Shown in pieces: positions 8,739-17,614 of a DNA stretch of 64,000 nt (positions within the stretch are counted from its first letter, which is position 1; each line of letters starts with the position of its first letter). Under the pieces are notes generated by a model. The model searched no databases and was not told the origin of the DNA. It worked only from the letters and a program-made list of their open reading frames with translations. Source of the stretch: Pseudomonas sp. P8_241 (GTDB lineage: Bacteria > Pseudomonadota > Gammaproteobacteria > Pseudomonadales > Pseudomonadaceae); assembly GCF_034008315.1 (NCBI RefSeq), contig NZ_CP125377.1, forward strand, positions 2,058,001-2,122,000. The letters run 5' to 3'. A program made the position numbers and the translations under genes.

Positions 8739-9643
8739 GTGTGGCGTTGTTGAGTGTCGCCGCGGTTGCGCTGGATGCGCTGCTGGGTGAACCCAAACGC
8801 TGGCATCCGCTGGTGGCGTTCGGCCGTTTTGCCGACCGCATCGAGCAACGTTTCAACAGTGGGGGGCGCGGCTGGCGCAGCCATGGCGTCACCGCGTGGA
8901 TGATCGCTGTGGTGCCACTGACATTACTGGCTACGGCATTTTCCTGGGCGCCTTATGTTGGCTGGATCGTCGAGATACTCGCGCTCTATTGCGCGCTCGG
9001 CATGCGCAGCCTCGGCGAACACGTCGAGCCGGTAGCCAAAGCACTGCGCAGTGATGATCTTGAAGAAGCCCGCGCGCGTGTGGGCTATCTGGTCAGCCGC
9101 CAGACCAGCGATCTGGATAAAACCGAAGTCGCCCGCGCCGCCACCGAATCAGTGCTGGAAAACGGGAGCGACGCGGTGTTCGCTGCCTTGTTCTGGTTTG
9201 CCGTGGCCGGTGTGCCGGGGGTGGTGCTCTACCGTTTGAGCAACACGCTGGATGCGATGTGGGGCTATCGTAATGAGCGCTTTGAGCGTTTTGGCTGGGC
9301 GGCGGCGAAGATTGACGACGTCCTCAATTACATTCCGGCAAGGCTGGTGGCAATGACTTACGCGTTGCTGGGTAAAACCCGCCTGTCGCTGAAATGCTGG
9401 CGTACGCAAGGCCCGACCTGGGACAGCCCGAATGCCGGTCCGGTGATGGCGGCGGGGGCGGGAGCGCTGGGAGTCGAATTGGGCGGGGCGGCGATTTATC
9501 ACGGTGAACTGCATCAGCGTCCTCAGCTGGGCGAAGGTCCGCCGGCGGATGCCGACTCCATTGACCGGGGCTGGCAATTGGTCCAGCGCGGGGTATGGTT
9601 ATGGCTGCTGATTCTCTGCATAGGGGCTGAATTTTATGCTTGA
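8735..9643 (+). CDS. cobD: Adenosylcobinamide-phosphate synthase
   Basis: A 302-residue integral membrane protein of the CbiB/CobD family. N-terminal [19 protein letters not shown] and internal [17 protein letters not shown] are family signatures, with several hydrophobic segments. It joins adenosylcobyric acid to (R)-1-aminopropan-2-ol phosphate (or the threonine-derived form), giving adenosylcobinamide phosphate. It overlaps bluB by 4 nt and the next gene by 8 nt. The symbol follows the aerobic-pathway naming; cbiB is the equivalent. Confidence 0.93.
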   Translation: MSVALLSVAAVALDALLGEPKRWHPLVAFGRFADRIEQRFNSGGRGWRSHGVTAWMIAVVPLTLLATAFSWAPYVGWIVEILALYCALGMRSLGEHVEPVAKALRSDDLEEARARVGYLVSRQTSDLDKTEVARAATESVLENGSDAVFAALFWFAVAGVPGVVLYRLSNTLDAMWGYRNERFERFGWAAAKIDDVLNYIPARLVAMTYALLGKTRLSLKCWRTQGPTWDSPNAGPVMAAGAGALGVELGGAAIYHGELHQRPQLGEGPPADADSIDRGWQLVQRGVWLWLLILCIGAEFYA

Positions 9644-10628
9644 GCACGGTGGAAGGCTGCGCAAGGCCGCGCTCGAATATGGCATAGACGAATCCGAATG
9701 GCTGGACCTGTCGACCGGTCTGGCGCCCTGGCCGTTTCCTGTACCGGACATTCCGTTGCGCTCCTGGGCGCGTCTACCGGAAGCCGACGACGGGCTGGAG
9801 CAGGCTGCGTGTGATTACTACGGCACGTTACAGGCACTGCCGGTGGCCGGTTCGCAAATGGCCATTCAACTGCTGCCGCGCCTGCGTCGCGCCGGCAAGG
9901 TCGGCGTGCTGTCGCCTTGTTATGCCGAACATGCCGAAGCGTGGCGCCGCAATGGTTACATCGTGCGCGAAGTGGTGGAGCAGGAAGTCGACTTCTTCAT
10001 TGACAGCCTCGACGTGCTGGTGGTGGTCAATCCAAACAATCCCACGGGTTTGAATCTGACACCGGGGCGTTTGCTGGACTGGCACGCGCGGCTGGCCCAG
10101 CGCGGCGGGTGGCTGGTGGTGGATGAAGCGTTCATGGACAACACGCCGCAGCTGAGTCTGGCGCCGTTTGCCCATCAGGTGGGATTGATCGTGCTGCGTT
10201 CGTTCGGCAAGTTCTTCGGCCTGGCCGGGGTGCGATTGGGTTTCGTGCTGGCGGAGCGCAAGTTGCTCAAGCTGCTCGCCGAACAAGTGGGGCCTTGGGC
10301 GGTGAGCGGGCCGACGCGGATAGTCGGGCAGGCATGCTTGCGTGATACCGAAGGCCATGTGCGCCAGCGAGCACGCGCTGAAAAGGCCAGAGAGCGCCTC
10401 GCTTCGTTGCTGGAACAACACGGTTTCAAGGCTCAGGGCGGCTGCGCCTTGTTCCAGTGGCTGATCACTGATCAAGCCCAGGCCCTTCACGAATTCATGG
10501 CCAGGCGCGGCATTCTGCTGCGCCTGTTCACTCACAACAGCAGCCTGCGTTTCGGCTTGCCGGGCGACGAATCCGATTGGACTCGCCTGGCTGCGGCATT
10601 CGAAGCGTTCGCCAAGGAAACTGCATGA
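9636..10628 (+). CDS. cobC: Threonine-phosphate decarboxylase (PLP-dependent)
   Basis: This 330-residue fold-type I aminotransferase-like protein fits CobC/CobD of B12 synthesis, which decarboxylates L-threonine phosphate to the aminopropanol phosphate linker. The PLP lysine lies in [23 protein letters not shown] and VVDEAFMD are typical PLP-enzyme motifs. The N-terminus ([13 protein letters not shown]) resembles other CobC proteins. It overlaps both neighbours (8 nt upstream, 4 nt downstream), placing linker synthesis directly after the enzyme that uses it. Confidence 0.92.
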   Translation: MLEHGGRLRKAALEYGIDESEWLDLSTGLAPWPFPVPDIPLRSWARLPEADDGLEQAACDYYGTLQALPVAGSQMAIQLLPRLRRAGKVGVLSPCYAEHAEAWRRNGYIVREVVEQEVDFFIDSLDVLVVVNPNNPTGLNLTPGRLLDWHARLAQRGGWLVVDEAFMDNTPQLSLAPFAHQVGLIVLRSFGKFFGLAGVRLGFVLAERKLLKLLAEQVGPWAVSGPTRIVGQACLRDTEGHVRQRARAEKARERLASLLEQHGFKAQGGCALFQWLITDQAQALHEFMARRGILLRLFTHNSSLRFGLPGDESDWTRLAAAFEAFAKETA

Positions 10629-12076
10629 CCACGTTGATGGTGCAGGGCACCACCTCGGATGCCGGCAAGAGTACGCTGGTAACCGCACTGTGCCGCTGGG
10701 TTACGCGTCAGGGTGTCAGTGTCGTTCCGTTCAAGCCACAGAACATGGCGCTCAACAGTGCGGTGACCGCTGACGGTGGCGAGATTGGTCGTGCGCAAGC
10801 GGTGCAGGCCCAGGCGGCTAATCTTGAGCCACACACCGACATGAACCCGGTGCTGCTCAAGCCGAACAGCGACACCGGCGCGCAGGTGATTATTCATGGT
10901 CGCGCTGTCACAAGCATGAATGCCGTCGCCTATCACGACTACAAGACCATCGCCATGCAAGCGGTGCTGGCGTCCCACGAACGCTTGAGGACGGTGTATC
11001 CGGTGGTGATGGTCGAAGGCGCGGGCTCGCCAGCCGAAATCAATCTGAGGGCCGGCGACATCGCCAACATGGGCTTTGCCGAAGCGGTGGATTGCCCGGT
11101 GGTGCTGATTGCCGACATCAATCGTGGTGGCGTGTTCGCGCATCTGGTAGGCACCCTTGAACTTTTGTCGCCGAGCGAGCAGGGGCGAATCAAAGGTTTC
11201 ATCATCAACCGTTTTCGTGGCGACATTGCCTTGCTGCAACCGGGTCTCGACTGGCTGGAAGAACGCACCGGCAAACCGGTGATCGGCGTTCTGCCCTACG
11301 TGATGGACCTGCACCTGGAAGCTGAGGATGGCATTGACCAGCGCCAGACCGACAAGGCCGAGCAAGTGTTGAAAGTGGTGGTGCCGGTGTTGCCGCGCAT
11401 CAGCAATCACACCGATTTCGATCCGTTGCGCCTGCATCCGCAAGTCGATCTGCAATTCATCGGTCCGGGCCAGGCAATGCCACCGGCCGATCTGATCATT
11501 CTTCCCGGATCGAAAAGCGTACGCAGCGATCTCGCGTTTTTGCGGGCCAATGGCTGGGAAAACGCCATCGCCCGACATCTGCGTTACGGCGGCAAGGTGC
11601 TGGGGATTTGCGGTGGCCTGCAAATGCTCGGTGAGCAAGTGCACGACCCGCTGGGCCTGGAAGGCGCGCCGGGTTCCAGTGCCGGTTTGGGATTGCTGGC
11701 GTTTGAAACGGTGCTCGAAGAACACAAGCAGCTGCGCAATGTACGCGGTCGCCTGGCGCTGGAAGATGCGCCGGTCTCGGGTTATGAAATTCATGCAGGC
11801 GTGACCACCGGGCCGGCGCTGGAAAATGCGGGGGTATTGCTCGATGACGGGCGTTGCGACGGTGCGCAAAGTCTCGATGGGCAGATTTTCGGCACTTACC
11901 TGCACGGCCTGTTCGAGTCACCGGCGGCGTGCAGCGCGCTGCTGCGTTGGGCCGGTTTGCAGGATGTGCAGGAGGTGGATTACCACGGCTTGCGTGAACG
12001 GGATATCGAGCGGCTGGCGGATCTGGTGGAGAAGCATCTGGATACCGACTTGCTGCGTCAGCTCTGCGGGATTTGA
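10625..12076 (+). CDS. cobQ: Cobyric acid synthase
   Basis: This 483-residue protein amidates carboxylates b, d, e and g of adenosylcobyrinic acid a,c-diamide with glutamine and ATP. The N-terminal P-loop is [18 protein letters not shown]; the C-terminal amidotransferase domain has the nucleophile in [12 protein letters not shown] and the His near [11 protein letters not shown]. The ATG at 10625 forms an ATGA overlap with cobC and fits the family N-terminus; an upstream in-frame start at 10577 would add unrelated residues. Confidence 0.95.
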   Translation: MTTLMVQGTTSDAGKSTLVTALCRWVTRQGVSVVPFKPQNMALNSAVTADGGEIGRAQAVQAQAANLEPHTDMNPVLLKPNSDTGAQVIIHGRAVTSMNAVAYHDYKTIAMQAVLASHERLRTVYPVVMVEGAGSPAEINLRAGDIANMGFAEAVDCPVVLIADINRGGVFAHLVGTLELLSPSEQGRIKGFIINRFRGDIALLQPGLDWLEERTGKPVIGVLPYVMDLHLEAEDGIDQRQTDKAEQVLKVVVPVLPRISNHTDFDPLRLHPQVDLQFIGPGQAMPPADLIILPGSKSVRSDLAFLRANGWENAIARHLRYGGKVLGICGGLQMLGEQVHDPLGLEGAPGSSAGLGLLAFETVLEEHKQLRNVRGRLALEDAPVSGYEIHAGVTTGPALENAGVLLDDGRCDGAQSLDGQIFGTYLHGLFESPAACSALLRWAGLQDVQEVDYHGLRERDIERLADLVEKHLDTDLLRQLCGI

Positions 12077-12089
12077 GATGCCTTCAGGA

Positions 12090-12163
12090 CCTCCTCGCGG
12101 GTAAACCCGCTCCCACAGAGAGCACCTCGAACCCTATAGGAGCGGGCTTGCCCGCGAAGAGGC
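12090..12163. repeat. REP doublet between cobQ and cobU
   Basis: CTCGCGGGTAAACCCGCTCC and AGGAGCGGGCTTGCCCGCGA form inverted arms around about 30 nt. It fills the only sizeable gap (122 nt) in the B12 operon, where all other junctions overlap or nearly touch. Confidence 0.9.
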
Positions 12164-12198
12164 CAGTCGCCTCAACAATGATTTTTCAGGACGGCACC

Positions 12199-12720
12199 AT
12201 GCTCCAACTGATCCTCGGCGGCGCTCGCTCCGGCAAAAGTCGTCTAGCTGAAAAGCTCGCCATCGACAGCAATCTGGCCGTGACGTACATCGCCACCAGC
12301 CAGCCGCTGGACGGTGAAATGAATCAACGTGTGGCCCATCACCGCGCCCGTCGCCCTGTCGAATGGGCATTGATCGAAGAGCCGCTGGATCTGGCCCGGG
12401 TGCTGCACGAAAACGCGAGCGCCGAACGCTGTCTGCTAGTGGATTGCCTGACGTTGTGGCTGACCAATCTACTGATGCAGGACGATGCGCAGCGTTTGAT
12501 CGCCGAGCGCGACGCTTTGCTGGACTGCCTGACGTCGTTGCCGGGTGAAATCATTTTTGTCAGCAACGAAACCGGAATGGGTGTCGTGCCGCTGGGCGAA
12601 TTGACTCGCCGCTATGTCGATGAAGCCGGTTGGCTGCATCAAGCCCTGGCCGAGCGCTGTGACCGCGTCATCCTGACCGTCGCCGGCCTGCCTCTGACTT
12701 TGAAAGGAACTGCGTTATGA
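12199..12720 (+). CDS. cobU: Bifunctional adenosylcobinamide kinase / adenosylcobinamide-phosphate guanylyltransferase
   Basis: This 173-residue enzyme (also named CobP) phosphorylates adenosylcobinamide and then transfers GMP to give adenosylcobinamide-GDP. The P-loop is [14 protein letters not shown] at residues 5-18; [21 protein letters not shown] and a late TGMGVVP are typical. The ATG at 12199 gives the usual family length and N-terminus ([14 protein letters not shown]). The frame is open back to 12073, but that part is translated REP sequence and is unlikely to be used. It overlaps cobT by 4 nt. Confidence 0.94.
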   Translation: MLQLILGGARSGKSRLAEKLAIDSNLAVTYIATSQPLDGEMNQRVAHHRARRPVEWALIEEPLDLARVLHENASAERCLLVDCLTLWLTNLLMQDDAQRLIAERDALLDCLTSLPGEIIFVSNETGMGVVPLGELTRRYVDEAGWLHQALAERCDRVILTVAGLPLTLKGTAL

Positions 12721-13772
12721 CCCAAACCTGGTGGCTCAATCCGTGCACGCCCATTGACGCCCAAGTGATGGAACAGGCGCAGGCCCGGCAGCAGCAACTG
12801 ACCAAACCGGCCGGTTCCCTCGGTCAGCTGGAGTCGGTGGCGATTCAGTTGGCGGGTTTGCAGAGACAGGTCAAGCCGAGTCTGGATCAGCTGTGGATTG
12901 CGATTTTTGCCGGTGACCATGGCGTCGTTGCCGAAGGGGTGTCGGCGTTTCCCCAGGAAGTCACCGGGCAAATGCTGCACAATTTTGTCGGCGGTGGGGC
13001 GGCGATCAGCGTTTTGGCGCGGCAGTTGGGCGCGTCGCTCGAGGTGATCGATCTCGGGACAATCACGCCTTCATTGAATCTGCCGGGAGTGCGGCACTTG
13101 AACATCGGCCCGGGCACGGCGAATTTTGTGCAGGGTTCGGCGATGACCGTGACTCAGGGTGAACTTGCTCTGCAGGCCGGGCGCGACAGTGCGCAACGGG
13201 CCAAAGCGACAGGCGCGCAGCTTTTTATCGGCGGCGAAATGGGCATCGGCAACACCACGGCCGCCAGTGCACTGGCGTGTGCGTTGCTCGATTGCCCGGT
13301 GACGCATTTGACCGGGCCGGGAACCGGGTTGAATGCAGCCGGTGTCAGCCATAAGGCGCACGTCATCGAGCAGGCCTTGGCGTTGCATGGCGCGCAGCGT
13401 GGCGATGCGTTGCAGACGCTTTTCAACCTGGGTGGTTTTGAGATTGCCGCGCTGGTGGGCGCTTATCTGGCATGTGCCCAGGAAGGTATCGCGGTGCTGG
13501 TGGACGGTTTCATTTGCAGCGTCGCGGCGTTGGTGGCGGTGCGCTTGAATCCGGAATGTCGCCAGTGGCTGTTGTTCGGTCATCGTGGTGCGGAACCGGG
13601 GCATCGGCATGTTCTGGAAACCCTGCAGGCTGAGCCGCTGCTCGACCTCGGCCTGCGTCTGGGCGAAGGCAGCGGCGCAGCGCTCGCGGTGCCGCTGTTG
13701 CGCCTGGCGTGCGACCTGCACGGGCAGATGGCGACCTTTGCCGAAGCAGCTGTGGCGGATCGTCCAGCATGA
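12717..13772 (+). CDS. cobT: Nicotinate-nucleotide:dimethylbenzimidazole phosphoribosyltransferase
   Basis: This 351-residue CobT converts nicotinate mononucleotide and dimethylbenzimidazole to alpha-ribazole phosphate. The N-terminal [31 protein letters not shown] and [14 protein letters not shown] (phosphate-binding loop) are characteristic. A late Glu in [14 protein letters not shown] fits the catalytic glutamate of the family. Length is normal. It overlaps cobU and the following phosphatase gene by 4 nt each. Confidence 0.96.
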   Translation: MTQTWWLNPCTPIDAQVMEQAQARQQQLTKPAGSLGQLESVAIQLAGLQRQVKPSLDQLWIAIFAGDHGVVAEGVSAFPQEVTGQMLHNFVGGGAAISVLARQLGASLEVIDLGTITPSLNLPGVRHLNIGPGTANFVQGSAMTVTQGELALQAGRDSAQRAKATGAQLFIGGEMGIGNTTAASALACALLDCPVTHLTGPGTGLNAAGVSHKAHVIEQALALHGAQRGDALQTLFNLGGFEIAALVGAYLACAQEGIAVLVDGFICSVAALVAVRLNPECRQWLLFGHRGAEPGHRHVLETLQAEPLLDLGLRLGEGSGAALAVPLLRLACDLHGQMATFAEAAVADRPA

Positions 13773-14344
13773 CCCTGCGCCTGGACCTGCTGCGGCATGG
13801 CGAAACCGAACTCGGCGGCGGCCTGCGCGGCAGTCTCGATGACGCCCTGACCGAAAAGGGCTGGACGCAGATGCGTGCAGCGGTGGTCGCGCAGGGCCCT
13901 TGGGATCGCTTGATCAGTTCACCGTTGCAGCGTTGTGCGCGATTCGCGCAAGAACTCGGTGCGCAGTTGGCGGTGCCGGTCGAGCTGTACAAAGATCTGC
14001 AAGAGCTGCACTTCGGCGACTGGGAAGGGCAAAGCGCTGCGGCGTTGATGGAAACCGATGCTGAGGGCCTGGGCCGGTTCTGGGCTGATCCTTACGCGTT
14101 CACACCGCCTCGGGGTGAACCTGTTGCTGATTTTTCCGCGCGAGTGCTCACGGCGGTGGAGCGGTTGCACGCTTCGTGCGCCGGCGAGCGGGTGCTGCTG
14201 ATCAGCCATGGCGGTGTCATGCGGTTATTGCTGGCTCAGGCCCGGGGCTTGCCTCGTGAGCAGTTGCTCAGTGTTGAAGTCGGGCATGGCGCATTGTTCT
14301 CGCTGGCGGTGACGTCCCGCGGCTTGCTGGAAGAAAGAGTCTGA
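13769..14344 (+). CDS. cobC: Alpha-ribazole phosphatase (histidine phosphatase family)
   Basis: A 191-residue phosphoglycerate-mutase-like protein with the catalytic motif [19 protein letters not shown] near the N-terminus and a second His in [13 protein letters not shown]. In this context it should dephosphorylate alpha-ribazole 5'-phosphate (or the cobalamin phosphate) during loop assembly. The start at 13769 overlaps the cobT stop; an upstream in-frame start would lie within cobT. The name cobC (Salmonella usage) is shared with the decarboxylase gene at 9636, so product names should be used. Confidence 0.9.
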   Translation: MTLRLDLLRHGETELGGGLRGSLDDALTEKGWTQMRAAVVAQGPWDRLISSPLQRCARFAQELGAQLAVPVELYKDLQELHFGDWEGQSAAALMETDAEGLGRFWADPYAFTPPRGEPVADFSARVLTAVERLHASCAGERVLLISHGGVMRLLLAQARGLPREQLLSVEVGHGALFSLAVTSRGLLEERV

Positions 14345-14346
14345 CC

Positions 14347-15078
14347 ATGTTGCCGTTCTGGATCGCCCTGCAATTTCTCAGTAGCCTGCCGATTCGCCTT
14401 CCTGGTATGCCCGAGCCTGAACAATTGGGTCGATCCCTGTTGTTTTACCCGCTGGTCGGTCTGCTCTTCGGTGCGTTTCTGTGGGCGGTGAACGGGCTGC
14501 TGCTCGGCACGCCGCTGTTACTGCATGGGGCTTTGTTACTCACCGTTTGGGTGTTGCTCAGCGGTGCGCTGCATCTGGACGGCCTGGCCGATAGCGCCGA
14601 TGCATGGCTGGGTGGTTTCGGCGACCGAGAGCGCACCTTGATCATCATGAAAGACCCCCGTAGCGGGCCGATCGCCGTGGTCACGCTGGTGTTGGTATTG
14701 CTGCTGAAATTCGCAGCGCTACTGGCGTTGATCGAACAGCAGCAGACGTTGGCGTTGCTGATTGTTCCGTTGATCGGTCGCAGTGCCTTGCTGGGCGTGT
14801 TCCTGACGACGCCTTACGTGCGTCCTGGTGGTCTGGGGCAGGCGCTGGCGGATCATCTGCCGCGCTCCGCAGGCAAGCAGGTGTTGGCACTTAGCGCAGT
14901 GGTATGCGTGGTGATCGCCGGATTGAACGGCGTTGTGGCGGTGGTGCTGGCGATATTGGGTTTTGTCTGGCTGCGCCAAATAATGCTGCGACGACTGGGC
15001 GGTACGACCGGTGACACGGCTGGCGCAATGCTGGAGTTGCTGGAAGTTGCAGTGCTGGTAGGCTTAGCCCTGGCTTGA
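14347..15078 (+). CDS. cobS: Adenosylcobinamide-GDP ribazoletransferase (cobalamin synthase)
   Basis: This 243-residue integral membrane enzyme joins adenosylcobinamide-GDP and alpha-ribazole (phosphate), closing the nucleotide loop. The metal-binding LHLDGLADSADAWLGGFGDRE segment is characteristic, and the rest is hydrophobic with about six membrane segments. It begins 2 nt after the phosphatase gene and is the last gene of the operon. CobD/CbiB is also membrane-bound, so the last steps probably occur at the inner membrane. Confidence 0.95.
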   Translation: MLPFWIALQFLSSLPIRLPGMPEPEQLGRSLLFYPLVGLLFGAFLWAVNGLLLGTPLLLHGALLLTVWVLLSGALHLDGLADSADAWLGGFGDRERTLIIMKDPRSGPIAVVTLVLVLLLKFAALLALIEQQQTLALLIVPLIGRSALLGVFLTTPYVRPGGLGQALADHLPRSAGKQVLALSAVVCVVIAGLNGVVAVVLAILGFVWLRQIMLRRLGGTTGDTAGAMLELLEVAVLVGLALA

Positions 15079-15097
15079 TAATTTTGCAATCTGTAAC

Positions 15098-15130
15098 TTG
15101 ATTTAACCCACTCGCGGGTATATACACGCA
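15098..15130 (+). promoter_or_regulatory. Promoter and operator of the marR gene, possibly leaderless
   Basis: TTGATT (15098-15103) and TATACA (15121-15126) are separated by 17 nt and form a plausible sigma70 promoter. The -10 lies inside an imperfect palindrome CGCGGGTATATACACGCA (15113-15130), which matches the perfect palindrome before the next gene. Transcription would start close to the ATG at 15133, giving a leaderless message; no ribosome-binding site is visible. Confidence 0.6.
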
Positions 15131-15132
15131 CC

Positions 15133-15537
15133 ATGCTCGATTCCCAATGTTTATGCATCAATCTGCGTCGCGCCGCTCGTGGCGTCAGCAGGCACTACGA
15201 CGGCGCTCTCGATGGCTTCGGGATCAACGTTGCGCAGTATTCTTTGCTGTGCAATCTGCAACGCCTGAATCAGCCGAGTATTTCCGTGCTGGCCGAGGCA
15301 ATGGGGCTGGATCGCAGCACCCTGGGACGTAATTTGCGCGTTCTGGAAGGCGAAGGCCTGGTGACGCTGGTCGAAGGCGAGGACATGCGCAATCGTATCG
15401 TCGTGTTGACCCAAGCGGGTGCCGATCGGTTGAAAGCAGCCTTGCCAGCGTGGGAAGCGGCGCAACAGCGTTTAATTGATCGCTTGGGTGTCGAGAAGCA
15501 GGAAATTTTGCTGAAACTGTTGGATGAACTGGCTTGA
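15133..15537 (+). CDS. MarR family transcriptional regulator
   Basis: This 134-residue protein has a MarR winged helix (LNQPSISVLAEAMGLDRSTLGRNLRVLEGEGLVTL, about residues 37-71, with the wing at GEDMRNRIVVLT). Two cysteines, C6 and C8, near the N-terminus resemble positions used for redox sensing in some MarR relatives, but that is only a suggestion. Matching palindromes precede this gene and the MFS gene, so it probably represses both. The effector is unknown. Confidence 0.88.
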   Translation: MLDSQCLCINLRRAARGVSRHYDGALDGFGINVAQYSLLCNLQRLNQPSISVLAEAMGLDRSTLGRNLRVLEGEGLVTLVEGEDMRNRIVVLTQAGADRLKAALPAWEAAQQRLIDRLGVEKQEILLKLLDELA

Positions 15538-15558
15538 TGCCGGTTTTTTCCGATCTTA

Positions 15559-15576
15559 AGCGGGTATATACCCGCT
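15559..15576 (+). promoter_or_regulatory. 18-bp perfect palindromic operator before the MFS gene
   Basis: AGCGGGTATATACCCGCT is a perfect palindrome and shares its GCGGGTATATAC core with the site before marR. It lies 13 nt before the MFS start and 21 nt after the marR stop. The TATATA core may double as a -10 element. A MarR binding site is the simplest reading. Confidence 0.75.
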
Positions 15577-15589
15577 ACCGGAGAACAAG

Positions 15590-16798
15590 ATGACATCGAT
15601 GTGGCGTACGTGCGGTTGGGTTTTGTTGGGAAGTGCGCTGATCCTTGCGTTGTCACTGGGTGTGCGACACGGTTTCGGGCTTTTTCTGGCGCCCATGAGC
15701 GCCGAGTTCGGCTGGGGGCGTGAGGTCTTTGCCTTTGCCATCGCCTTGCAGAATCTGATATGGGGCCTGGCACAACCGTTTACCGGTGCGCTCGCCGACC
15801 GCTTCGGTGCGGCGAAAGTCGTGCTGATCGGGGGCGTCCTGTACGCGGCAGGGTTGATTTGCATGGGACTTTCCGACTCACCGGCGACCCTGTCCCTGAG
15901 TGCAGGCCTGCTGATCGGGATTGGCCTGTCCGGCACCTCGTTCTCGGTGATTCTGGGTGTGGTCGGCCGTGCGGTGCCGCCGGAAAAACGCAGCATGGGC
16001 ATGGGGATTGCCAGTGCTGCCGGCTCGTTCGGCCAGTTCGCCATGCTGCCCGGTACCTTGGGTTTGATCGGTTGGCTGGGTTGGTCGGCCGCGTTGCTGG
16101 CGCTGGGTCTGCTGGTAGCGTTGATCGTGCCGCTGGTGACGATGCTCAAGGACAAACCTCTGCCAGTGCTGGGGCATGAACAAACCCTGGGTGAAGCGTT
16201 GCGTGAAGCCTGTTCCCATTCGGGTTTCTGGTTGCTGGCGTTCGGCTTCTTTGTGTGCGGCTTTCAAGTCGTGTTTATCGGTGTGCACCTGCCGGCCTAT
16301 CTCGTGGATCAACATTTGCCGGCCACGGTTGGGACGACGGTGCTGGCACTGATCGGCCTGTTCAATATTTTCGGAACCTACACTGCCGGCTGGCTGGGCG
16401 GACGCATGTCCAAACCGCGTTTGCTCACGGGGTTGTATCTGTTGCGGGCAGTGGTCATCGCACTGTTCCTGTGGGCGCCGGTGACGACCACTAGCGCGTA
16501 TCTGTTCGGTATGGCCATGGGGTTCCTGTGGTTGTCGACGGTGCCGTTGACCAACGGTACGGTCGCCACCTTGTTTGGCGTGCGGAACCTGTCCATGCTC
16601 GGTGGGATTGTTTTCCTGTTTCACCAGCTCGGCTCGTTCCTCGGCGGCTGGTTGGGCGGGGTGGTGTACGACCGCACAGGGAGCTATGACTTGATCTGGC
16701 AGGTGGCGATTCTCTTGAGTCTCGTTGCCGCTGCGCTGAATTGGCCGGTGCGTGAGCGTCCGGTGGAGCGTCTTCAAACCAGTATGAGTGCGACATGA
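15590..16798 (+). CDS. MFS transporter
   Basis: A 402-residue major facilitator protein with 12 predicted membrane segments. The conserved loop 2-3 motif GALADRFGAAKVV is near residue 70, and the N-terminus (RHGFGLFLAPM) is typical of a large MFS group annotated as transporters of unknown substrate or oxalate/formate-type. The ATG at 15590 follows GGAG. It overlaps a 40-codon frame by 4 nt. Control by the upstream MarR protein is inferred from the shared palindrome. Confidence 0.9.
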   Translation: MTSMWRTCGWVLLGSALILALSLGVRHGFGLFLAPMSAEFGWGREVFAFAIALQNLIWGLAQPFTGALADRFGAAKVVLIGGVLYAAGLICMGLSDSPATLSLSAGLLIGIGLSGTSFSVILGVVGRAVPPEKRSMGMGIASAAGSFGQFAMLPGTLGLIGWLGWSAALLALGLLVALIVPLVTMLKDKPLPVLGHEQTLGEALREACSHSGFWLLAFGFFVCGFQVVFIGVHLPAYLVDQHLPATVGTTVLALIGLFNIFGTYTAGWLGGRMSKPRLLTGLYLLRAVVIALFLWAPVTTTSAYLFGMAMGFLWLSTVPLTNGTVATLFGVRNLSMLGGIVFLFHQLGSFLGGWLGGVVYDRTGSYDLIWQVAILLSLVAAALNWPVRERPVERLQTSMSAT

Positions 16799-16917
16799 AC
16801 AGTCTTTGGCCACGGATCACGATTTTTGCTGTTGGCGCGATGCTGCTCGCCGCCGTGTGGTGGGGCTGGCAGCAGGGCGGGTTGGCCTTGATGCAGTTGG
16901 GTATGGGGACTTGCTAG
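16795..16917 (+). CDS. 40-residue single-span membrane peptide
   Basis: The ATG overlaps the MFS stop (ATGA) and opens a 40-residue frame with one hydrophobic segment (ITIFAVGAMLLAAVWWGWQ) and a short tail ending in Cys. Translational coupling to the transporter and the tryptophan-rich membrane segment suggest a real small protein, perhaps an accessory of the transporter. No family is recognised. Confidence 0.6.
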   Translation: MNSLWPRITIFAVGAMLLAAVWWGWQQGGLALMQLGMGTC

Positions 16918-16973
16918 CGGGATGTGGGGGCGAGTAACGTCCAACCCTGACGACTTTTCAAGGATATCCCGAT

Positions 16974-17525
16974 ATGCCGATACGCTGGCTGGCAGTTCCC
17001 GCGTTACTGATCGCGTTTACCGGGTGGGCTCAAGCGGCAGGATGTCCGGATCTGTTGCAAGGCTCGTTACCGAAGCTGCGGGCCAAGGAAACGATCGACC
17101 TGTGCGAGCGCTTCGCCGGCAAGCCGCTGGTGGTGGTCAATACCGCGAGCTTCTGTGGCTTTGCTCCGCAATTCAAAAGCCTGGAGGCACTGAATCAGCG
17201 TTTCAAGGATCAAGGCCTGGAAGTGATCGGCGTGCCGTCCAATGATTTCAAGCAGGAATCCGGGGATGGAGCCGAAACCGCCAAGGTCTGCTACGTGAAT
17301 TACGGCGTGACCTTCACCATGACCGAGCCGCAGAAGGTTCGTGGCGACGAGGCGACGCACCTGTTCAAAGTGCTTGCCGAACAGAGCAGTGCGCCGAAGT
17401 GGAATTTCTATAAGTACGTGGTCGATCGCCAGGGTAAGGTTATCGCCAGCTTCTCCAGCCTGACCAAGCCGGATGATCCCGAGTTCATCGCGGCGGTGGA
17501 GAAAGCCCTGGCGTCGAAACCTTGA
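16974..17525 (+). CDS. Glutathione peroxidase-like protein, exported
   Basis: A 183-residue protein with a signal peptide (to about AQA, residue 21) and a thioredoxin-fold peroxidase domain. The peroxidatic Cys61 is in [14 protein letters not shown] and the Trp-Asn pair in [13 protein letters not shown]. The usual PCNQF motif reads PSNDF here (residues 88-92), so the conserved Gln of the catalytic tetrad is replaced by Asp91 and the nearby Cys by Ser. It probably reduces peroxides in the periplasm, using thioredoxin-like partners rather than glutathione, but activity cannot be assumed. Confidence 0.88.
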   Translation: MPIRWLAVPALLIAFTGWAQAAGCPDLLQGSLPKLRAKETIDLCERFAGKPLVVVNTASFCGFAPQFKSLEALNQRFKDQGLEVIGVPSNDFKQESGDGAETAKVCYVNYGVTFTMTEPQKVRGDEATHLFKVLAEQSSAPKWNFYKYVVDRQGKVIASFSSLTKPDDPEFIAAVEKALASKP

Positions 17526-17537
17526 TAAACGCCCACT

Positions 17538-17576
17538 AAAAAGCCCCGCCTCTTTACAAGAGAGCGGGGCTTTTTT
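17538..17576. terminator. Bidirectional terminator between gpx-like and fadL
   Basis: AAAGCCCCGC and GCGGGGCTTT arms form a stem flanked by A-runs on the left and T-runs on the right. It serves both convergent genes. Confidence 0.9.
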
Positions 17577-17614
17577 GATGCTGTCGGCGAGCGGTTCAGG
17601 CTCGCCGGCAATCA

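Noticed and set aside
10532..11905. 457-codon frame antisense to cobQ
   Set aside because: CobQ on the plus strand has clear motifs; the antisense product is His/Arg-rich without features.
12073..12198. N-terminal extension of CobU from an upstream ATG
   Set aside because: It would be translated from a REP doublet, and the ATG at 12199 gives the standard length and N-terminus.
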